A DNA stretch of 64,000 nt, from NCBI GenBank assembly GCA_037176885.1, contig JAWWNJ010000009.1:2294001-2358000 (forward strand), read 5' to 3'. The stretch is from Favolaschia claudopus (taxonomy: Eukaryota > Basidiomycota > Agaricomycetes > Agaricales > Mycenaceae). The translations under genes were made by a program, and so were the position numbers. Below the pieces are notes generated by a model. It had not been told where the DNA came from. It saw only the letters and a list, made by a program, of their open reading frames with translations, and made no database searches. Of this stretch, positions 12,481-24,107 are shown piece after piece (within the stretch, counting starts at the first letter, position 1; each line of letters starts with the position of its first letter).

Positions 12481-13073
12481 ATGTTTCGTGTCTATTTTGT
12501 TGCTGTAGCGTTTCTGGCCCTCAAAGCTCGAGGGGTTGCGGTTACGGTCAGCGGAAAATCTGTCTACCATTGCCAATTCTCAATCATTGACGACACAGAC
12601 TTCAGCCGATGCTGGAACGACCACCTGCATTACTTTTGACTACCCAAGCGAGACAAACGCGGGCACGACAACAGATTCCGCTGGAGTAGGGATTCCGGGT
12701 GTACGTTTCCTGCCCTCGACGACAATTCGGACCAAAAATGGAGTTTGATCCCACCTTTTAGGGAGGCACGCCCACTGTAACCCTTAGCACTCCAACAGTG
12801 ACCGAATCGCGGACGATCACCGTGAGGTGTTCGAATAAAATGGTTCACACACTCAGAGATTGATCCTTTCAATAGCAAACTGTCTCGCCCTCGAGCTCGT
12901 TGTTCTTCACCTGTTGGACGTACATTGTCCCAGAGACCACCAGTACAGGGGCCGCTTTCCGCAGTGCTAGCACCTCGGATGCGGGGACGACAACCGATCC
13001 GGTGGACGTCCCTGGACGACCGACCGCTAGCTCAACCCACTACACGACCTATACGGTGTGCATTGTAAGTTGA
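12481..13073 (+). CDS. Small secreted Ser/Thr-rich protein, four exons
   Basis: Spliced by hand: exons 12481-12546, 12599-12700, 12762-12821 and 12876-13073; introns of 52, 61 and 54 nt; 141 aa. Exon 1 encodes a signal peptide (MFRVYFVAVAFLALKARG) with likely cleavage near residue 20. The mature part is rich in Thr/Ser, with two similar 'SADAGTTT...' and 'TSDAGTTTDPVDVPG' stretches and Cys in TCITF, FTCWTY and YTVCI. No catalytic motif is visible. It fits a small secreted or wall-associated protein of unknown role. The first donor (GTCAGC) is weak. GTAAGT at the 3' end (13065) could start another intron, so the C-terminus may be longer. Confidence 0.6.
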
Positions 13074-13459
13074 TGATCCAGAATCGACCCCTCCCCCACG
13101 TGGCTGAGAGCGACTTTAGTAAAGGACTCTGCCAGAAGAGGAAATTGTTGCCCCAGAACTTACTCCCTCACTTATCTGGACGGGTGACGATATTGACAGA
13201 AAATTTCGTCGATCTACTTAACACGACATGTCGGGAACGAGATTGAAAAATAATTTTTCCCCCTTTGAGTTTATTTCGCAAGGCTCGAATTCAACCTATT
13301 TCAACACATACCGAGCAGCTGTGCTGATAATTATCGATTCCAGTCGAAACAAGATGTTGCTGGTTGTACTTAGTAGAAAAAAAATTCCTGCCATTTTCAA
13401 CACAGGAAAACCAAGACAATCTTTAATTCCAAGGACACTAGTACTCGACCCAAATCTTC
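13074..13459. other. Intergenic between convergent genes
   Basis: 386 bp between the 3' ends of the secreted-protein gene and the pectinesterase gene; no other feature seen. Confidence 0.6.
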
Positions 13460-14837
13460 CTAGTGCAAATAATCCACATCCACCCAATCTCGGTAGTTTG
13501 GCAAAATCGACGCAAGAGTATACTGCGCCGCCTGATCGCGAGTCAACACTGTCGAAAAATTAGCTCGCTGGGCATCCGCTACGCCGGATCCGAGGGAGTT
13601 ATATTCGGCAAAGAGGATAGAGTCGATGCGTTCGTCGCCGGGGTTCCAGATGGACCAGATTGTTTTGTTTAGCTGTATATTGTGGATTTAAATTTCGGCT
13701 GAAAGGGACACGAGGCTCACTGGAGCGGGTATGAATGTGTTTTTAAAGACAACGCTGAGCAGCTGTTGTTAGTTTGCGGGACCTGCGAAATTTGGTTCGA
13801 CCTCGTACCGGGCGAAGTCTGGAGTGAATGTTCAGTTCAGATCCAATGACGATAAATCCAATTTTGCACAAACCTCCCCAAGGTCTACCTAAGAATACAT
13901 TCCCAGTGACATTCGGGAACGCATCGTTTGCAGCAATGATTTTGTTGTTGTTGAATACATCTAACAAATGAACAGAAATCTCCCATAAATTGAACATGAT
14001 GAGGTCTTTTTTACTTACAGATACCCGTGTCGTTTAGCTGGCGACCACTCGCAGTGATACAGCCTGAGCCTTTGCTTGCGATCGTGTTTCCTTCGAAATA
14101 TGCTATGGAATGGCGTCCGAATATGTAATCAACGGCACCCTTATTGAATTCAGCTTTTGCGCTGTTACAAAGTCTGAAAATACCTCGATGTACGACTTGA
14201 GAAAGACATGGTTTCCAACGTTCGTATACAGGGTATCCTAACGTCTTGTCAGAGGCATTCCACAATCTCTAATCCGAACCTGATATGAAAATAGCCTGCA
14301 AGCATATACACCCATTTGATCACCTTGTCCGCTGAGAGCGATGGCCTGACCATTCGAGACTGCGACGCCAAAGTCGTTTCGGATGTCAAGATTGAATAGA
14401 GAGACGTTGCTGGACAGGACGCGAAGGGTTCCAGTGAGATCGTCACTGCCTGCTCCGGAAGCGAGTGATGCGTTGTGTACGAGCGTGACTGTGTTCTGCG
14501 TAAAATCGAAGGAGTTTTTGGTATAGCCAATAATCTAAATGGTTTCAGTGTATATTATCAATATGGTGGCACAGAGTAGAAATAAAATACGTTATACCTT
14601 GACTGGCCCAGGACGAGAGACGTTGACTTGGCCAATATAAGTTCCAGGATAGACGAATACTACTTGAGAGCTTTCATCGGCTGGCAAAGAGTTGACAGCT
14701 TCTCCAAGGCTGGAAAAATGTCCAGCGACACTGGAACCTGGTTTGACGACGAGCGCATCAGGTGGGGGCTCTGTAAAATGTCGTGCGAGAGCTGCAGATA
14801 TCAAGGGGAGAAGAACAGACACAGTGAATAGTCGCAT
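13460..14837 (-). CDS. Pectinesterase (pectin methylesterase, CE8), secreted
   Basis: A multi-exon minus-strand gene. The first exon starts at 14837 with a signal peptide (MRLFTVSVLLPLISAALA) followed by mature sequence ending RPGPVK. Later exons carry all family signatures: GQAIALSGQGDQ, SYQDTLYT, GAVDYIFGR (catalytic Asp) and FLGRPWG (substrate Arg/Trp). The final exon reads TIWSIWNPGDERIDSILFAE and ends DWVDVDYLH at 13460. CE8 enzymes hydrolyse methyl esters of cell-wall homogalacturonan, releasing methanol and exposing pectin to depolymerases. Introns are about 45-60 nt and interrupt nearly every motif. The length, about 330 aa after splicing, fits fungal CE8. A saprotrophic or plant-associated role is inferred. 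Confidence 0.88.
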
Positions 14838-15750
14838 GGAGAGAAGAGAAGAGTTGGAACGTCAAGATTCAATTGATGACTTCGCCTTAAGTATAGCTAT
14901 CGCAATGTCGGCGCGTTGCGATCTTGAGCTTGTGACCTTGAAAAGGTACTTTTGGCACGGTCCGGGTTTGAGGCCGGGTCATAGCCTCCCGGTACATTCG
15001 AGCCACCTAAGAATTGCAAGGGAATCTAGGAAACAAACTCTAGAGTCAGAGTGCGATGTTTCAGCCAAGTAGTACACATTAAAATTTGCAATTTTTTTTT
15101 CTTGATTGTCTTTCTCTAGGGCGACACATTCCGATTCCTCGTTGCAATAGTGGAACCTGTTGTAGCTTTTGTGAATTGAGTTGGAATTTCCAGCCCGAGC
15201 TGCAGAGGTCTGCATATCGCACAAGTACTCAGATTTGGCGCAGATTCAAGTTGAACTACTTACGTACTGTACATCGCATCACTCGTCAGTCACAGCATGT
15301 CACATTCATAAAGTCACGTACTTACCTTGCCTTGCAACTGACCGCGGCGCAGCTCTTTCTCTTTCTCTGCCAGTTCAAGGGGTTCAAGGCCAGGATATTC
15401 TGGGCTCCTTGCACTCTAGACTTTGTTCTCGGGCTATTCAAAGCTGGCTTGCACCGGGAGATTTCACAAAATACACGCAATATTCGCTCCGTGACATTTC
15501 GGCCTTCATTTTCCCCTCACATATCGCCAAAGCAGCGGCTTCTTTGGCTCCAGGTGCCTCTTGCTATTATATGATTGGAATGCTGGGGGTCTAAACTTCT
15601 GCTTTAGGATTACGCTAGGCACTGGGAGTCACCCTGGGTGTATATTTCTCGGGTCAGTTGCCGTGAGCAAACGTCCTTCCGTCGGTGCCTGTTTTTTGCT
15701 CGCTCCCTTGGTCGTATCTCATACCTTGACGCAGCATCCACACCTCTCTA
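14838..15750. other. Intergenic between divergent genes
   Basis: 913 bp holding the upstream regions of the pectinesterase (-) and the O-fucosyltransferase-like gene (+). Open frames here are short and without motifs. Confidence 0.55.
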
Positions 15751-17453
15751 ATGAAACTATGGCGTACCATTCTTCGCTTGTTACCCAGCCAAAACCACAA
15801 AGACGAATACGAGCTGCTTCCCGAAACGTCTCTTCATGAATCGCGTCCGCGAGGCCGCCGGCGCGCTCATGGTTGCTTCCGTTTCTTCTCCCTCCGCCGC
15901 ATTATCCTTCTCCTCGCTTTCATCCCCATTCTCCTCGTAGTAGGCGTACTACTGAGTGGTATTCCGCCTACGTACAATGACATACGAGGATACGAAGCAA
16001 AACTACCTCAAAATAATCTCACCGCCCTTGATGTCGCGGATCCAAGACTGTACCTTAGATTTCCCGGGCATTTGTGGGGACATGGGTTGAATAACGTTCT
16101 GCAGGAAGCGTACGTCCTCATACCATCTTCCCCGTCTAACCCTCCCTCAACGTGCTGCAGAATCCTGATGGGCTATCTGGCTCATTTATCCGGTCGTGTG
16201 TATGTTTTCGAAGACTATACATGGTCACATTCGCCTCTGCCATACACCCTTTATGATTTCGCTTTGCGATCGACACGAATACCACTCAACGCTTTCATCG
16301 CGGGGCCATTGGCTGGGGGTCCATATCCCGCCCCGGATGAGGACGCTGTGCACAAGCGGGCGGTGAGCGCAGCTTTTTACGAAAAGGCATGTCCCCGAAG
16401 CGCAGTCCACATGGTTTCCTCCGTCGGAGCGCCCACGGAGGCGGAGGGCAGTGCCTTACTAGAGTGGTGGGTCAAGCGCCTGAGTGATGCACATGGCGCT
16501 CGCTGTGTAGAGGTCGATTCCTCCGAACAGCCAGTGTTCGACCGTTTGTACGTTTCGTTTTGATGGTGGGCGATTATCCGTCCTGACTTGATTTCTGCAG
16601 TCTTTTTGGATCTCCCCGCCTCCTCTCTCTCCTTCCCGGTCTCAATGCGTCACCCATACTCGGCGCATTCGCATGGTCGCCTCTCGTGCACAGCGCCGTC
16701 GCGCGCAATTTCGCCGTTCTGCAACCTACAGATCCCGCCGCACTCTATCCACCCGCACGCCCCCTCGCGCTCGCTGATTCACGAAACAGCCACACATCCT
16801 CTGTCTCCGACCCGCAGCATATCCTCACCGGACTCGTGGCTGTCCACCTTCGACGGGGCGACTACAAACGGCACTGTCCGCGTCTCGCAGAGTGGGGTGC
16901 GGGGTACATGGGCGTGAACACGTACCCTGCCCTCCCCGACCGCTTCGTCATCCCGACCAACACGACACCACAAGAGACGGAGGCACACTACCTCCAGCAC
17001 TGCCTCCCTTCGCCCAGCCAGCTCGCGGAGCGTCTGCACGCCGTCCGTACCGACCACGCAGCGAGGCATCCTGGGAGCTCCCCGCTAAATCGGGTGTATA
17101 TCTTGACAAACGCGTGGGGCTGGTTCGTGAATAGCGTAAGGAGCGAGCTGGTTAAGGATGGGTGGGTGGAGGTGTGGGCTAGTGCTGACATCATGCTCGA
17201 CTCAGCGCAGGCAGGGGTGGGGATGGCGGTCGACATGCGCATTGCAGAGGGCGCCGAGGTGTTTTTGGGTAACGGGGTCTGTCATTTTACTTCTGGTCAT
17301 TGTTGTGCGATTGCTGATTCGGCTGTAGTTTTCGAGTCTCACCAGCAACATTGTGATGCTGCGGCTTGCTCGGGGGCTAGAGCCCTGGAGCAATCGCTTC
17401 CTTTGAACGTCTCGACCCTCGACCAACTCGCATATCTATTCATTGTCATATAA
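15751..17453 (+). CDS. O-fucosyltransferase-like type II membrane protein
   Basis: Three exons with introns at 16110-16160 (51 nt, in frame, so easily missed) and 16548-16600 (53 nt); 532 aa. The N-terminus is cytosolic and basic (RPRGRRRAHG), followed by one signal-anchor helix (RIILLLAFIPILLVVGVLLS, about residues 50-70), as in Golgi glycosyltransferases. The lumenal part starts with YLRFPGHLWGHGLNNVLQEA, where family members bind GDP-sugar, and continues with GYLAHLSGRVYVFEDYTW. It contains VAVHLRRGDYKRHCP, the HxRRGDY motif of the GDP-fucose O-fucosyltransferase superfamily, and near the end DMRIAEGAEVFLGNG. Substrate and acceptor cannot be read from sequence. The start is the ATG giving the anchor; an overlapping ATG at 15761 is in another frame. 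Confidence 0.8.
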
Positions 17454-18269
17454 TGCAAACCAACCAATTATCGCAAAAAATCGTGCAGTGATTTATTAGT
17501 ATCCGGTGGCTTTCGTTGTATTTTATCATGCTTTCGCAGCTTAATTCTGCGGTCCGAGCAGCGGGCTAGGGTTTTGGTAGAGATGTGTATGTGAGTAGTT
17601 TGATGTATGATATGGATAGATGGAAGGGAAAACAAGACCATTTCAGTCCGCTGCCAGTCCTGACTGCGTCTGGCGCCTTGCTGGCTTTTGTGGGTTCTGC
17701 TGGCAACGAGTTTCGAGTCAGTTACACTTTTACGGAGGGAGCTGTGTGAGCAGGATTCGAGGTGCGGTGGTCGGGTTACGAGAAACGATTCACTACAGTT
17801 TTGGTTTCACTACTCCTTCCAGCCAAATTCCGCACGAAGACGCACGCGCAACTTGTGAAGATCTCGCCGAATTTGACAAATTTTGGACTCCATGCATACT
17901 GGCCACATATGTCAACGCCGATACCCCCGGTTCGTCGGTGCGTCGGCTTTTGGAGGATTCCAGCCCATGAGGCCTGAGGACTACTAGCCAGTAAGTATTG
18001 TTTGCACGTTGGGACTCCTTTCTCCGTGCCCCCATGACAGTCATGGTCAAGGTCAAATTCGAGCTTGGTGAGTTTGTCAAGCTAACCGTTGGGAGTTGTC
18101 ACTGTTGTGATACTTTGACGCCGTCGGGAAGGAAGGAAGGAAGCGGGATTTGCGACGAATCGGACGATCATGACACTCATCCGTGCTCAAAAAGGAAACT
18201 TGTTATGCGTTTGATTTTTTCGCAACGTGGAGCGAACACGGAGGACCCGATTGTCTGGGAGTTATGTGC
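17454..18269. other. Intergenic, nothing supportable
   Basis: About 0.8 kb between two co-directional glycosyltransferase-type genes; no coding pattern recognised. Confidence 0.55.
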
Positions 18270-18276
18270 TATAAAA
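18270..18276 (+). promoter_or_regulatory. TATA box of the glycosyltransferase gene
   Basis: TATAAAA (TGCTATAAAACCCCGCG) 46 nt upstream of the ATG at 18323. Confidence 0.5.
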
Positions 18277-18322
18277 CCCCGCGTTAAGTGCGAGGCTGGT
18301 CAAGCTCCCCGCTCTAGAGATC

Positions 18323-19587
18323 ATGACCGCACAATTCTCTATTCCCCTGGAATACAAGGATCAACTCAAGGTCGCAGGCAATGTCGATGAACGAACCAAC
18401 GAGGAGATCCTGCAAACCCTCGCCCACCATGCGCCCGTCACTTCCGAAAAAAACTTGTGGGCTTTCTGGGACTCGGGCCTGAGCAACATGCCGGCTTGGT
18501 GCAAACGCAACGTCCTAGATTGGGTCCGCATCTGCGGACCAGGCTGGACGATCCGCGTACTCGATAACGTCCCCGAGTCCCCGAATTACACACTCAAGTA
18601 TGTGTCGCGAGAGCTACTTCCTGACGCGTTCGTCGAGCGGAAGATGGATGGACAATACGTAGGTCCTCATAGCGCCGACTTCCTTCGCGGTGCGTTGCTA
18701 TACGAGCACGGTGGTGTGTACATGGATGTGGGATGCATCTTGATTCGGGATATGGATCGAATCTGCTGGAACGAGATCGCCGACCCCGATAGCCCCATCC
18801 ACGTTGTGGTGCCATTGATGTATGGGCAAACCATCGCCAACCATTTCGTCGCGTCTCGCAAGAGCGATCCCTTCATCAAAAGATGGTGCGTCGTCGCCCT
18901 ATCCCAGCCCATCTTCCCGTAGTGAATCAGAGCGGTTGGCCCGACAGGCACGATCTCTTCATCCACCTCTGGAAAGGGCATACAAACCACCATGGCCTGA
19001 TCGAGAACCCGCTTGTCGCGTTTGGAGCTAATCACAGCTTCGACACATCGCGCGCCAGCAACTTTGACTGGGACTTCAAAGTGGACGCAAAGACCGTCAT
19101 GGAGTACATCTCCCAGGTCCTCTGCTGGATCCGGCTTACAATGCTGGAGGACGCCGGCGACGGGTTTTCGTGCGCCGACTACTGGCAGAAGCACATCTTG
19201 TGCTTTGACGTGCTGCAGGAGAGCTGGGGCGCGGAGTCTGTTGTGGGGTTCGCTAGTGGAGGTCAGGGCATGTTTGACCCGCTGAGTCTGAAGATCGATA
19301 GCGACAAGAACACCGAGGGGTACAAACGGGCGGAAAAGATGATCTGGCGCATGCTCACGGGGTCCAGCATTCAGAAGATCACCCATGGTAAAGGCCTCAC
19401 CGTTAAACCCGCCCTGGGTGCGATATGGGATCTGAAGGAGAACGAGGGGAAGGACTGCGAGCCGGGAACGTTTGCCGAGTTGCTGAGGTACGGCACAGCG
19501 CATTTCCGACAGACTCGCGAGCACATCGCAAGGCTGGAATCCAAACCGGCACCACAAACGATGAAGAAAGGTGTCTTCGAACCATGA
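18323..19587 (+). CDS. Capsular polysaccharide synthesis-like glycosyltransferase
   Basis: Two exons joined by a 62-nt intron at 18886-18947 (aga tg|GTGCGT...GACAG|g, restoring Trp); 400 aa with no signal or membrane segment. Sequence features of the Caps_synth (PF05704) / GT32-like fold are visible: KNLWAFWDSGLSNMPAWCKR, CGPGWTIRVLDN, SADFLRGALLYEHGGVYMDV (a DxD-like acidic site, YMDVG) and FGANHSFDT. Members transfer sugars from nucleotide donors; fungal copies are related to capsule-type synthases but substrates are mostly unknown. It follows the O-fucosyltransferase-like gene on the same strand, about 0.9 kb apart. Confidence 0.78.
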
Positions 19588-20042
19588 AAAGCAGTAGTGA
19601 GAGTCTGAGACGGAGAATATGTACATTGGCAAGAGGTCTTGTTGTGGTGAAGAGCAAAGACGGTTGTGACTGATTTGAGTCACCGTAGCTTGGCATGTTC
19701 GCGTCGCCCATGTCTACTCAATTTCTGCCCCCATAACGCACTCATGCAGTCCTGGAGAATGCTCAGTGCTCTACACTAATAAGAGTCGCAACTGCTGACT
19801 CGCCCGACTCTCAAATCTATGTCGTCACGCTTGTCCGGCAACTTGAAGGCGGCCTCACGCGCCCCTCCGCCATATGCAAGCATATGCATGCATGCAGTCG
19901 GTGAATGCCGAGACCTGCTTGGTTGCAATCTTCTGGATTGCCATAGGGATCTTTCGGGTTGACCTTGGGTTGACCTGAAATCAGAAACCTATTCTTCCTC
20001 CCTCACAGTTCTCGAACGCCTTCACGCTGCCTTCACCCGCAC
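19588..20042. other. Intergenic promoter region
   Basis: 455 bp. Contains an alternating purine-pyrimidine tract (CATATGCATGCATGCA near 19882) and a direct repeat GGGTTGACCTTGGGTTGACC near 19957-19976, upstream of the A/B-barrel gene. The function is unknown. Confidence 0.4.
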
Positions 20043-20863
20043 ATGCCTGTCGTTCAAGTAAATCAGTTTGCCAAGCTCAACGTATCCTTGACCGACTGAG
20101 GACTGGCTAGATTGCTACCGCTCCTGCTTCTGAGGCTTTCGTGTCCGATCCAGGATCATTCCTAGTATCGACAGGCGGTCTCAGCACCGTTGACGGTTAC
20201 AAAGGGTATTTGAAGACAAACCCCCTTGTTTCCTCTTACCAACTCCCAATCCTCCAGCTCTTTCTATGGGCTTCAGGTCGAGGACAAGAAGACGGGATAT
20301 TTTATCTCGGGTGAGCTTCTTCCAGAACTATGAAGATCCAAACTGATATGTACTGTCACGAGTCTGGGAGTCTCTCGAGCATCGTCAAAGACTCGTAGGC
20401 GATCCCGCATATGCAGAGATCATGGGAAAGCTCAAGGGAGCGATGGTCGACCCCACCGCCATGAAGCGCGACCATATCAATGTCTCCTCCGACTTCAATC
20501 CTGCATTCAGCGCACCGGCGGTGGAATATGGGGTTCTTACGCTCAAGCCGGGGCAATCTGCCGACAAATTAGCGTCTCTGGGCGAGGAGTTAGTTAAAAT
20601 GCTCGATGCAGTTACGGGAGTTCATGCACCAACTCTCTGGGGGCAGAGCATCGAAGACGGGAATAAGTTTTTACTTATTGTTGGCTGGGATTCCTTGGAG
20701 GTGAGTCTTGTCGTTGTTCTTCGACGCTCCCAAGTCAATGCAGGCTCCAATCTAGGCACACCAGGCAGCCGTCAGCGGAGGCTCGTTTTCTGGAATCATC
20801 AGTCAGCTCACCGAGATTGCGGACTTGTCGGTCAAGCACGCCCATATGAAGAAGAACGCATGA
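20043..20863 (+). CDS. Dimeric alpha/beta-barrel (stress-response A/B barrel / ABM-like) protein
   Basis: Five exons inferred. Start MPVVQVNQFAKLN; then ...APASEAFVSDPGSFLVSTGG; then YGLQVEDKKTGYFISVWESL and EHRQRLVGDPAYAEIMGKL; then VEYGVLTLKPG, ...DGNKFLLIVGWDSLE, and the last exon AHQAAVSGGSFSGIISQLTE ending HMKKNA. Two barrel repeats are visible, each ending in a W(E/D)S-type strand, typical of ferredoxin-like dimeric A/B-barrel proteins. These include small oxygenases, EthD-like and stress proteins, and no catalytic residue singles one out. The first intron is uncertain: GTATCC to CTAG would be only 29 nt, and CTGAG at 53 nt also keeps frame. The acceptor before VWESL is CACGAG. Confidence 0.68.
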
Positions 20864-21026
20864 ATGAGAACTGGGAGTATACCACTGTACAAAGTTTTAT
20901 CACTTTCACCGAGCTCGAATTATTCGCCAACAATGATTAAACTGTTTCAATTGTCTCGGATTGGAGTCCATGTATTTACGACCCTACGAGGTAATTACTA
21001 TTGATGATTGTCCGTTTCGATGTCCG

Positions 21027-21574
21027 TTAATTAATGCCAGTGATTGTGATAGGAGTCTCGATCCCTCCAGCGGTGATGACCTTCTCGCCGGTAGGGCCCT
21101 CACGTTCGAAGCTATTCTGCAAGTTCAACGTGTACGTCGCGTCGTCAAAGTAGAACCAGTTCGGAAGCTATGAATTGGAGGTCAGCGCCTGCAAACGAAG
21201 GACGAGGTTATCGTCGTACAGTCGTGGTGAACGTATCGATGGGAGGTGACGATTTGTCCCACGTCCGCCGAGCGAGCAAAATAGGCCCAGAGGTCTTGTG
21301 CGTCGCCGAGGCGCTGATGTAGTAGTCGAGATAGGTCGGGGTGTTGCCTTTCTCGATGGCGCAAGTCAAGTTCGTGGTGACGGTGAATGTCTGCAGTTCA
21401 ATCCCTGAGTTATTGTTGGGCAACATGGATGAGAAGTATGTATACCTGTCCGGGCGACAAAGTCGAAGGCGAGACACTGGGAAGCCCAAAGCGTCCGGCC
21501 TCGGAGCAACTCTGCGCGATCACAGTGGTGAGGGTGGCGAGTGCAGCGAAGGTAGAGGTGAGAGTGAATCGCAT
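21027..21574 (-). CDS. Small secreted protein of unknown family, three exons
   Basis: Minus-strand exons 21446-21574, 21220-21390 and 21027-21167, with 55- and 52-nt introns; 146 aa. The N-terminus MRFTLTSTFAALATLTTVIA is a clear signal peptide. The mature protein reads ...FGLPSVSPSTLSPGQTFTV, then DYYISASATHKTSGPI and FYFDDATYTLNLQ, ending ITITGIN. The alternating beta-strand pattern and the paired Cys (SCSEAG, LTCAIE) suggest a secreted beta-sandwich protein of a type common in agarics. No enzyme motif is seen; a wall or effector-like role is speculation. Confidence 0.68.
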
Positions 21575-21624
21575 GGTGGTTTCTGTGTTGGGGTGAATGG
21601 AGTTTTTGTCGAATTCAACCCTGC

Positions 21625-21631
21625 TTTTATA
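21625..21631 (-). promoter_or_regulatory. TATA box of the secreted-protein gene
   Basis: On the minus strand TATAAAA (GCTATAAAAGCAGG), about 50 nt upstream of the ATG at 21574. Confidence 0.5.
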
Positions 21632-21634
21632 GCG

Positions 21635-22362
21635 CGTGAGGCAACCGTCTAAGAAGCAATTACAACACTGGGTGGAGTCGGTCCGCGGATGAATTGAGTT
21701 GAGGCGAATGAAGCGACGCGAAAGTGGAGCGGCGGATCTCGTGAAACGTGCATCAGTTCGCACACAACGCTTCGGAAAGCCAAGAAGTTGTAAGGATGCC
21801 TTTCAAATCGTCGCCTGAGGTGAACTACTGGTGAACTCAAGGTGAACTGCGTGCGGTGTGCACAGCGTTTACTGAAGAGCTCCAGTTGAATTATGGAGCC
21901 GGGCAACACTGGCCGTTATACGTGCCCCGCGTCTAGCATTCCAGCAAGGAAATCAATAAAATGAACGGAATGAGCAACTTGTTTTAGACTACCAAGACAC
22001 TGCCAGTGACAAACGCTGGGCAATGCGGGATGTTTGGGCCGTAGTGTGGATTGACCCAGGATTGACCTCTCACCTTCAACGTTATTTTGCGGCTGTCTTA
22101 GCCCGACTCGATACATTGCATCAGGCGGCTCAAAGTTAGTTGGAAGTTCAAGTGAGGCTTATTGAGGTCGGCCTGGAAGTAGCCGCCGTTACAAGAGTAA
22201 CAGCGTGACAGTGTCTGCTTTTTTCGATACTGACAGACCACCACGTCGACGACGAGCTTTGTGGACGTCTCGCGCTCTTTAGTTTCGTTTTGACGCCCCA
22301 TATACCTCTTGACTGGTCCAGAATACTTCATACTTTTTGCGCGGAACTCTCTTCTGGCGCTC
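21635..22362. other. Divergent intergenic region
   Basis: Separates the secreted-protein gene (-) from the F-box gene (+). It has three GGTGAACT repeats within 35 bp (about 21819-21847) and several TTGACC motifs, possibly regulator sites; no gene is seen. Confidence 0.4.
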
Positions 22363-24015
22363 ATGGACTCTCCGTTTGCTTCACGTCTGGGCACCAACTA
22401 CCGTCCTAGCGACGATGAAGTGTCTGAAATACGAGAGATCATGGCGGAGCCTATGCGGCAGATACTAGCTTTGGACAATGAAATCGCGCAATTGCGGGGA
22501 ACCATTGAAAAACTGGAAGAAAAGCGAAAAAGTCTGAGCCCCTATGTTGAAGCTCACCAGGCTCTCATATCCCCAATGCGACGAATTCCACAGGATGTTC
22601 TCTCCGAAATCTTCATTGCCTGCCTGCCAACACATAGAAATTGCGTTATGAGCGCTTCTGAAGCTCCCCTTCTTCTTGGCTGCGTATGCACCTCGTGGAG
22701 AAGCTTTTCACTTGCGACTCCGCGTCTCTGGGCCAGCCTCCATGTCGTGGAACGGAGCCTGAGCTATGATGTTCGCGTCATTCGTTTGGAGGCGATCAAG
22801 AGGTGGCTGGAACGGTCAGGACGATGCCCTTTATCGATTTCGCTCTACTCCGACAACTATGTTCCATCGGAGCAGTCGACTGGGGAGACTGAGACGGCCC
22901 TGCAGGACTCGTTTCTCAAGGATCTCGTTCTGTACGCGGATCGGTGGCGGCATGTCCGTTTTTCCGCCACGCGCAATGTGATCCAAGAGCTCACACACCT
23001 CTCTCCCAACCACACCCCCATGCTCGAGAGTATCACTTTTTTCGTGAAGCCCCATTATCCACGGAATGACCTGCGATGGTCAGATTTCGAGATGCTGAAA
23101 AGTCCAGGCATCTCCAGCTTCTCGACAACCTCAAGCGAGTTCCAAGTCTCGATTCCACTCCACTGGCATCTATTAACAGAACTGTCTGTTGGCGGATCTG
23201 GATGGGAGTCTACCTTGGACGCCGAAACAGCCTTAGCGATGCTCGCTCGCTGCCCCCTGCTTCAGGTCTGTAAATTGGTCGTCAATGCATTATCAGCCTC
23301 CCCTCGACATCCCACCGTGGAACTGCCTCTCCTACACACCCTGTATCTCGACTTCGGCAACACTTCGTCTTTCCTCCTTGATCGACTTCATGTGCCGGAT
23401 CTACGCAAGTTCCTCTTCCGCGGCCATGTCGATTCCCTCCCCTTGTTCTTAAGCTCCTGTAGCCGTTTGGAGACTTTCGACGTAGACGGGAGTTCGCTTG
23501 TCAAGTCCTCTCTCATGGAGAGTCTCCGTATGCTCTCTACCACAATGCGTCACCTCACTATACGCGATCATCCACGACCAAGAGCGGGACCAATGGGGGC
23601 CGCGCGCCCCACCATATTACTCGACGACGACGTGCTAGCGCTGCTCGCCGGTGCCCCTGACTGGAACGCGTCTGGGCATACACCGTCGCAGCGTTATTGT
23701 CCACAGTTAGAGTCGCTTACGACGCTGTGCGGCGAGATATCAGATTTGGCACTCCAGCACTTTATCGAAGGACGGATGGCTACAGGCGGCACTGGACCAT
23801 CTCTTAAACGCGTCCGCGTTCAGTTCAGCAGAGCGATGAAGCTGGACATCAAGTCATCCTTGAAGCCGTTCGTGGAAGCCGGTCTTGACCTCGAGTTGTT
23901 GTATCAGCCACCGCCGTTGCCGGTGTACGGTTCGCCGTGGGAAGGGCTTGAAGATGCTCCGTCCGCATTGCCGTCTGTCTGGGGTCCAACCTGGACTCTC
24001 CCTGTATACTGGTAG
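22363..24015 (+). CDS. F-box/LRR-like protein, intact single exon
   Basis: 550 aa from MDSPFASRLGTNYRPSDDEV; an ATG 54 nt earlier is in frame, but MDSP...LGTNYxPSDxE is the usual start of this Agaricomycete family. A heptad-rich helix follows (residues 35-65, EIAQLRGTIEKLEEKRKSL), then the F-box-like segment RRIPQDVLSEIFIACLP and CTSWRSFSLATPRLWASL, then degenerate leucine-rich repeats to the C-terminus. These proteins probably bind Skp1 and present substrates to an SCF ubiquitin ligase; the target is unknown. It is one of two complete-looking single-large-exon F-box genes in the window, and no frameshift is seen. Confidence 0.85.
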   Translation: MDSPFASRLGTNYRPSDDEVSEIREIMAEPMRQILALDNEIAQLRGTIEKLEEKRKSLSPYVEAHQALISPMRRIPQDVLSEIFIACLPTHRNCVMSASEAPLLLGCVCTSWRSFSLATPRLWASLHVVERSLSYDVRVIRLEAIKRWLERSGRCPLSISLYSDNYVPSEQSTGETETALQDSFLKDLVLYADRWRHVRFSATRNVIQELTHLSPNHTPMLESITFFVKPHYPRNDLRWSDFEMLKSPGISSFSTTSSEFQVSIPLHWHLLTELSVGGSGWESTLDAETALAMLARCPLLQVCKLVVNALSASPRHPTVELPLLHTLYLDFGNTSSFLLDRLHVPDLRKFLFRGHVDSLPLFLSSCSRLETFDVDGSSLVKSSLMESLRMLSTTMRHLTIRDHPRPRAGPMGAARPTILLDDDVLALLAGAPDWNASGHTPSQRYCPQLESLTTLCGEISDLALQHFIEGRMATGGTGPSLKRVRVQFSRAMKLDIKSSLKPFVEAGLDLELLYQPPPLPVYGSPWEGLEDAPSALPSVWGPTWTLPVYW

Positions 24016-24107
24016 TCGTCGCGTCGACGAGGCGTCGATCACAGCCTGCAAGAACGGTGGGTCGCATTCATGATCAGTGGTGGCTGATTATCTAACGCGC
24101 AACGCAG

